From Henckelia pumila (taxonomy: Eukaryota; Streptophyta; Magnoliopsida; Lamiales; Gesneriaceae), in NCBI RefSeq assembly GCF_033568475.1, contig NC_133121.1:31603374-31667373 (forward strand): DNA of 64,000 nt, read 5' to 3'. Position 1 is the stretch's first letter. Every line of letters starts with the position of its first letter. The notes beneath the pieces are model-generated. The model saw only the letters and a program-made list of their open reading frames with translations. It ran no database searches and had not been told where the DNA came from. Made by a program: the position numbers and the translations under genes. This document shows, in pieces, positions 58,213-64,000 of the stretch.

Positions 58213-59480
58213 GATTCCGCTACGTGATCTCATGATGGACGAATTTCTCTTCTCAACAACACGTTTACGAACTCAGATATTAGTAACGAACGTCTGTGTG
58301 CTTCAACCAGAGGAGTCAAGTCGCGCACGTGACTACAAACAAAAAGAAAAAAAATCGAGAACGTGTTGTCGGAGCTCAAAGATTACTTCGCTGAAAGTCC
58401 CATCTACCGCGAAAATGATTTGTCGAAAGAGATTCCGAATGTGGAGACCTTTTATTATGAAAATTGTTGAAACTTTACAAACCAATGTGTCTTATTTTTT
58501 CCAATGGAGGGACGCAACCGGTAAGCTCAGGTTGTCATCGCTACATAAGGTTACGTTTGCGGTCCAAATGCTTGCATATGATGTTGCGGGCGATGTTGAC
58601 GAATATTTGAGTATATGTTCGTTCATGGACAACTTTGGATTGTTTGAAAACATTTTGTAGGGGGTGTATGATATATATTTTGAACAATACTTGAGGCAAC
58701 CAATACCTGAGGACGTTGCTCGACTAAATGCTAAAAATATTCGAAGGGGATTCTCGGGATCCTTGGATACATTGATTGCATGCATTGGGCTTAGAAAATT
58801 GTCCTGCAACTTGGGTAGGACAATATTGAAATGGACATCAAAAAGAACCTTCAAGCATATTACAAGTGGTTGCATCGAAAAATTTACTTAGTTGACATGC
58901 ATATTTTGGTGTACCAAGCTGCAAACGACATCAAGGTACTGGAGAGTTCCAACTTTGTTCTTCAATATTGCAAAGGGAGAAGAAGTCCCTCCAGTGCGGT
59001 TGAGGTGAACGAGAACGAGTACAACATCTGATTCTATCTCACTGACCATATTTATACGTCTTGGGCTACTTTTGTGAAACTATCCCTCAACCCCGATCGC
59101 AAAAACATAGAATTTCTGCAAGATATCAAGAGATGGTGAAAAAAAATGTTGATCTACTTTGTTGTACTCCTAGCATGCTGACAAATAATGAGAGGTTAAT
59201 CTTGCATGTGAGATCCAATTGATTTAGATTATATAATGAAAACATGTATCATTCTACATGGCATGATTATGAAAGACGAAAAAGAGGATATACTTGAAGA
59301 TCATGGTTTCTTAGCTAGAGATGATGCATATATGCCACCAAATGTTGTCCCTTCAAGAGATCATACCTTGGAGTTCAACGTCTTTTTAGAGTGACGTGTC
59401 GACATTCAAAACCAAGAATTACACCACAAGTTTCAAAGCGACCTGATCGAACATATTTGAAGTTTACATGCTGATGAATA
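58213..59480 (+). pseudogene. PIF/Harbinger transposase pseudogene (ALP1/HARBI1-like)
   Basis: Across shifting plus-strand frames the sequence follows plant Harbinger nucleases: KRFRMWRPF, IVETLQTNV, LSSLHKVTFAVQMLAYDVAGD, then YLRQPIPEDVARLNA and RRGFSGSLDT with the first DDE aspartate (GSLD at about 58757-58768), ANDIKVL with a second aspartate (about 58921-58941), and a tail with ILHGMIMKDEKEDI. The third catalytic acidic region is not recognisable, and several stops and shifts are present (for example near 58660). It is a dead transposase; ALP1-like host genes share the fold, but the decay argues against domestication. Possible outer ends near 57741 and 59750 are weak. Confidence 0.8.
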
Positions 59481-60084
59481 ATAGAACTCGTCCTCTTTTT
59501 AATCATGTTTCATTTTTAATTTGTGCTTTTTTTATTATTTGTATTTTTTTTATATTTATGTCATGTTTTTAAAATTATGTGTATTTTAAATTTTTTATAT
59601 TTATGTGCAATTTTATTTTATTTTAAAAAAAATACTTATTCAAAGATCAACACTACTATATCACCACCACTTTAGAAACATAGTATATGTTCTCAATGAC
59701 CAATTAAAAGCTGTTACACATATGTATGGAGATGTTGGTGCTTGTGCATCTCATAATTTTGCTAGGATGATATGATATTGCAGTAATAACGTCAAAATAT
59801 TAAATTTTTATGTTAAAATATTAATATTGTACTTCATAAAATTTACACAATTAAAAAATATTAAAATTACACAACTAAAAAGTATACAAATAATTTGAAA
59901 AATATCATTAAAAAAATTAACATACATAATTAATACACGACACAAATAAAAAAAAAACGCGCACAATTAAAAAACATATAATCCATCATTTATCCACCAT
60001 TAATTTATAATTTTTAAAAAATTATTTTTAAAATTATTAAAACGGTCCAATTAAACCTTATCGTTCATCTTCGGCCGTTGAAAT
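59481..60084. other. AT-rich spacer
   Basis: No gene seen. GATGTTGGTGCTTGTGCATCTC at about 59730-59751 may be the right inverted end of the Harbinger element, by loose similarity to AGAGCATGACCAACGTCC at 57743. Confidence 0.35.
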
Positions 60085-60864
60085 TAGGAATGTTCATACT
60101 TAGGATAAAACTGAAAAAACCAAAAATTCAAATCGAAAAAATCAAAGATCGAATCGAATCGAAAACCGTATTTTGTAATTAGGATATAAATATTAAAACC
60201 AAAGTTTATTTGGTTCGGTTTTGAATTATATATGTCAAAACCGAACTGATCGAAAAAACCGAAATTGAATTAAATTAATAATTTATTTATATTTTTTATT
60301 TATATTATATATGATATGAGATGATATTTAGTGAATGAATAATCATTTTGAATAATTTTTAGTTGATTGTTGTTTATTTAATTCATTGTTGTTGTTTATA
60401 TAATTTTTAGTTGATTGTTGTTTATGTAAATCATTTAAATTTTATTTTTAAAGTTTTTACTAAAAATCATGTAAAAAAATATTATATTTTACAATATATT
60501 TATATTATTAATTATATCAAAATCGGAATAATCATAACAAGATTTGTTTTGTTTTTTTTTAAAATATTATAAGACTGGTTGAATATTTGTCCTTGTATTG
60601 TTTGTTATTTTTTATTAATATGACTATAACTTTAAGTTGTGTGTGTTGGGATATTTAAATTACATAAAATTTATGTTTCTTTTATTGTGTTATGTATTAT
60701 TAATGATAAAACCGATCAAATCGTATTATACGATCCGTTATAGTACAAAAACCGAACCGAAGTAAAACAGTTTGACTTCGAATTATATTTTTCATAAATT
60801 GAAAACCGAAAAACCGAACCGAAATTAAACAAATTAAAACCGAACCGACCGATAAACACCCCTA
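60085..60864. mobile_element. 780-bp non-autonomous hAT element (TSD GTTGAAAT)
   Basis: It starts TAGGAATGTTCA and ends GATAAACACCCCTA; exact 8-bp duplications GTTGAAAT flank it (60077-60084 and 60865-60872). Subterminal AACCGAA and AAAACCGAA repeats are dense at both ends and the centre is AT-rich with no transposase. Confidence 0.92.
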
Positions 60865-61471
60865 GTTGAAATCTTCTCATTTATTTTAAAAATTATAAAG
60901 ATTTTTTTTATCGGCCGTAGAAATCTTATATTTATTTTTAAAAATTAAAAAGAATTTTTTTTTTTTAAAAAAAAGTAGCATGCGGACTTCACAGCATGTA
61001 AGAAATCAACACGTAGCCCACCTGCAAATCAATTGGGCCTCGGCCCTTGTACATGCTGAAACTTGTGAGAACAGATCACAGCTTTTAACCACCATTCTTT
61101 CTCAAAATAACATGAATCTTCTTCAGTCAAACATATGATGATAATAATAATAACATGAATCTGGTTTGAGTGCAGCATGCTATAGAAACTCAATCAAGTT
61201 TGGAAAATAAATTCTAAAATCTGAAGCCAAACTTGTCATCAAAGTAAAGAGATTCAATACAGAATATCACAACACTTGAAGTTTGCTCAGAACGTTCAAG
61301 TAAAATAAATGTAACCATGGCCATGGATACAATTGGTTGGAGCTTCCAGACGGTATCCAAGCTGCAGTGCAAAAAGTTCCAGCATATGAAACAGAATCAA
61401 AGTGAAGGGCAGGTCCCAAATATTTCCTGCTGCATTTGACACCATCTTAAAACTTGACGCTGATAAAGCAC
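60865..61471. other. Spacer and probable RPT1 3' UTR
   Basis: The part from about 61080 to 61471 should be the RPT1 3' UTR on the minus strand. Otherwise AT-rich; nothing else recognised. Confidence 0.5.
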
Positions 61472-63892
61472 TCAGTTGTAAACCATGTACTTTGGTGTGG
61501 CGCTAAATTTCTGATAGCCTTTGATGACTTTGTTGACAGCATCCAAGAAATCTTTTTCTGTGACAGTTTTCCTTCTTGCTCTAATAGCATACATTCCCGC
61601 TTCAGTGCACACACTTCTAATGTCGGCTCCTGATGGTTGAAGTAATGCACAATAAGACAGATTTTCCAGGTACAATATGGAGTTAGATATGGAATTGCTT
61701 TTTCTTTTTCCATAGTATTTCCCAGTCTTGGGTGTATAAATACCAGAAATTGAAAGAACAAGCGAAGATGAAACTTTCTGCAGCAATCAGCATTATAACA
61801 TCAACTACAAAGCAAAAGAGGTAATTACCAGTCGAATTTGGGCAAAGACGTGCAAGAAGTTCAAACCGAATGTCCCTCTCACAGTTCATTGTGCGAGTAT
61901 GAATCTTAAATATTTGAGTCCTACTTTCTAGATCAGGTAGTCCAAACTCCACTTTGCGATCCAGCCGCCCGGGACGTAATAGTGCTGGATCAAGTGTATC
62001 AGGTCTGTACAGCAGAACCGAACCATTAATATCACACAACTTTATTAACAACCAAGTAGCTTTGGTAATATAGGTTTTATCAGCAAATACATTTGATGAA
62101 TTAAAAAAATGAGGCAATGTACAATTCTGAATTTGATAACTAAAAAACTCGCCCACCCTCCCCACGGTATGGTGCATACAGAAAAATCCTCCTTAAACAA
62201 GTCAACCACGGATTATGGATATAGTGTAAGGAAAATATAATGTATACACGGTCTACAAGCAATCAATTATTCATAGACTTTGAACCGGTATTGTCCAAAC
62301 ATAGATGGTAGCAAAAGTAAAAGAGAAATAAAATGGAACAAATAATTTCATGAGGAAAAACTAATAAATGTGTTGTTAATGGACGCACTAATTCATCCAT
62401 TCCACTAATAAAAGAAACATCACATGTGCAAACCACCTAAAATTTATGTCAATCAACTGATAAAAAGAGAGCACATGCAAGATGAGACTCCAAATAAGAA
62501 ATTTATCTACCTGATGAATCATTATGCCATTATGCACCTAAAGCAAATCTCATCAATAAACATTTTTATTACAGAAAAAAAAGTGCAAAAAACAAAAGGA
62601 AAACTAACCTATTGGTTGCCATTAGAACTTTAATATTGCCACGGGCATCAAATCCATCAAGCTGATTCACAATTTCAAGCATGGTGCGCTGAACCTCATT
62701 ATCTCCACCCACTCCATCATCGAACCGTGCACCCCCAATGGCATCCACTTCATCGAAAAAAACAATGCAAGCTTTTTTAGAGCGAGCCATCTGCCACATA
62801 AGGTGAAGATTGTGGATTTTTAGCATATTCACATTATAACAGGATTAGAAGAAAGCTAGTACACCGAAGAGAACTGGACCTGAAAGAGTTCACGGACCAT
62901 CCGAGCCCCCTCACCAACATATTTCTGAACAAGCTCACTTCCAATCACACGAATAAAACATGCATCGGTTCTGTTAGCTACAGCTCTGGCTAGTAGAGTT
63001 TTACCTGTACCCGGAGGACCATAGCACAGAACGCCTTTTGGAGGATCGATCCCCAGCTTAACAAATTTCTCAGGATGAAGCATGGGTAGCTCAACCACCT
63101 AGCAAGATCCATAATGCATAAGTAGAAAGTTCAGCTGAATTCGTGAAAAAATAAAGAAATTTGAAACGAGACGGGAGAATGAAAAACAAAGAGCAACAAA
63201 TTCCGCAAAAGTATGCAAAGACACAAATATAACAAACCTCTCGCATCTTTTCAATCTGCTCTTTACATCCTCCAACATCATTATACGTAACATCTGGTTT
63301 TTCTTCAACTGTCATCATTGTAACACTTGGGTCAATTTTCGGAGGCAATGGAATCTGAATTTGGTATTTATTTCTGTCAACACTGCAATAACAACAAAAT
63401 ATCAAATTACATAGCATGATAGGAACTGATAAATACCACACAACAAGAAGCTAAAGCCTCTATCATAATTTACACAGCTTGTGAAATCTGAAATTATTCG
63501 ACCATGGAAATACAGATAAACAGATTAATTGATAAAACACTTCACGTTGTATCAGGCAAATAAATGAAGAAGCAAATGCTAGGCCACCTAAACAGATGCT
63601 CATTTGTACATTGTAATTTGTAAGTTTGTAAAGAACAAAATTAAAACTTATTTACAAGTTGCTTAACATAATCATTTCTTTAATATAATTTTAAAACATA
63701 AAAAGCAACATATCTAATATGATAAGACAAAAAACATATACTTAGTTCCGACTAAATCATCATATATATACCATTTGGAAAACAATAATTTTCCGCTGGT
63801 TTGAGGATAAACCAAGACGAAAAAGCTTACCCAACACGCATTCCTTCTTCAATATCAGTAGGTGAAACCTTATCGCCCAAGCCAACAACAAA
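61472..63892 (-). CDS. RPT1: 26S proteasome regulatory ATPase RPT1, 3' six exons (partial)
   Basis: RPT1 is one of six AAA+ ATPases of the 19S base that unfold ubiquitinated substrates and feed them to the 20S core. Exons, 5' to 3': 63892-63831, 63382-63238, 63098-62880, 62790-62609, 62004-61829, 61629-61472; all GT/AG, 942 nt in one frame, 313 residues plus TGA. Seen: [15 protein letters not shown] linker, Walker A GPPGTGKT, pore loop region VQKYVGEG, Walker B FFDEVDA, the Asn sensor ([18 protein letters not shown], with arginine fingers) and the C-terminus [10 protein letters not shown]. These match plant RPT1 over their whole length. Relative to the usual 426 residues, about the first 113 lie beyond the right edge. 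No disruption is seen; the gene converges with SRF. Confidence 0.95.
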
Positions 63893-64000
63893 CTGCAACA
63901 TGTGTGGCATGCCCATGAGTTAAAAAAATATATCGTCAAATCAAAGACATCCAAATAGTATGAAATCTACTGACAGTCATGCAATATGCATATGCGTGTG
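63893..64000 (-). other. RPT1: RPT1 intron, incomplete at window edge
   Basis: Sequence upstream of the exon beginning FVVGLGDKV; the acceptor GCAG is just before it. The upstream exon is not in the window. Confidence 0.7.

Noticed and set aside
58232..58660. Domesticated ALP1-like host gene
   Set aside because: Frames shift several times, stops interrupt, and the third catalytic region is missing, so a dead Harbinger transposase fits better.

Overview
This window is plant nuclear DNA. It has intron-rich genes with GT-AG junctions, LTR retrotransposons primed by initiator-Met tRNA, hAT, PIF/Harbinger and Mutator-type DNA elements, MITEs, and AT-rich spacers. Protein matches and repeats suggest a eudicot, probably an asterid and perhaps Lamiales; the order is only an inference.

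Left third (1-22,114): a nest of retroelements. An old, broken Ty1/copia element (A, plus strand) received four insertions. These are a younger copia element (B, minus strand, 1900-12740, TSD GGGAT), a complete but dead hAT element (13833-17913, TSD ACAACCAC), a solo LTR (18243-20283, TSD ACCAA) and a Tourist-like MITE (21671-22015). Element B itself carries an inverted solo LTR of its own family (4580-6446, TSD GTTGA). The window begins inside an inverted LTR that sits in A's 5' LTR.

Middle (22,115-38,340): gene space with MITEs. A 59-codon gene for a DEVIL/ROTUNDIFOLIA-like peptide lies on the minus strand at 24319-24498. Phytoene desaturase (PDS) lies on the minus strand with 14 coding exons between 28343 and 37301. 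The exons I delimited sum to 1743 nt in one frame, giving 580 residues plus a stop. One PDS intron is swollen to about 4.5 kb and holds a copia fossil; another holds a MITE.

Right-middle (38,868-48,971): a Ty3/gypsy chromovirus on the minus strand with two 1349-bp LTRs (TSD TATAA). Its pol is broken by mutations and by a 2986-bp solo LTR (41102-44087, TSD CTGAC).

Right (52,844-64,000): an intact STRUBBELIG-family receptor-like kinase gene (SRF6/7 type, 16 exons, 705 codons, plus strand), a decayed PIF/Harbinger transposase, a 780-bp non-autonomous hAT element, and the last six exons of the 26S proteasome ATPase gene RPT1 on the minus strand, running off the right edge.

The host genes are not a pathway: carotenoid synthesis in the plastid, growth-regulating peptide, cell-surface receptor, proteasome. 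Their order (RTFL, SRF6/7, RPT1) resembles Arabidopsis blocks I recall, so the segment may be an ancient syntenic block that also keeps PDS.
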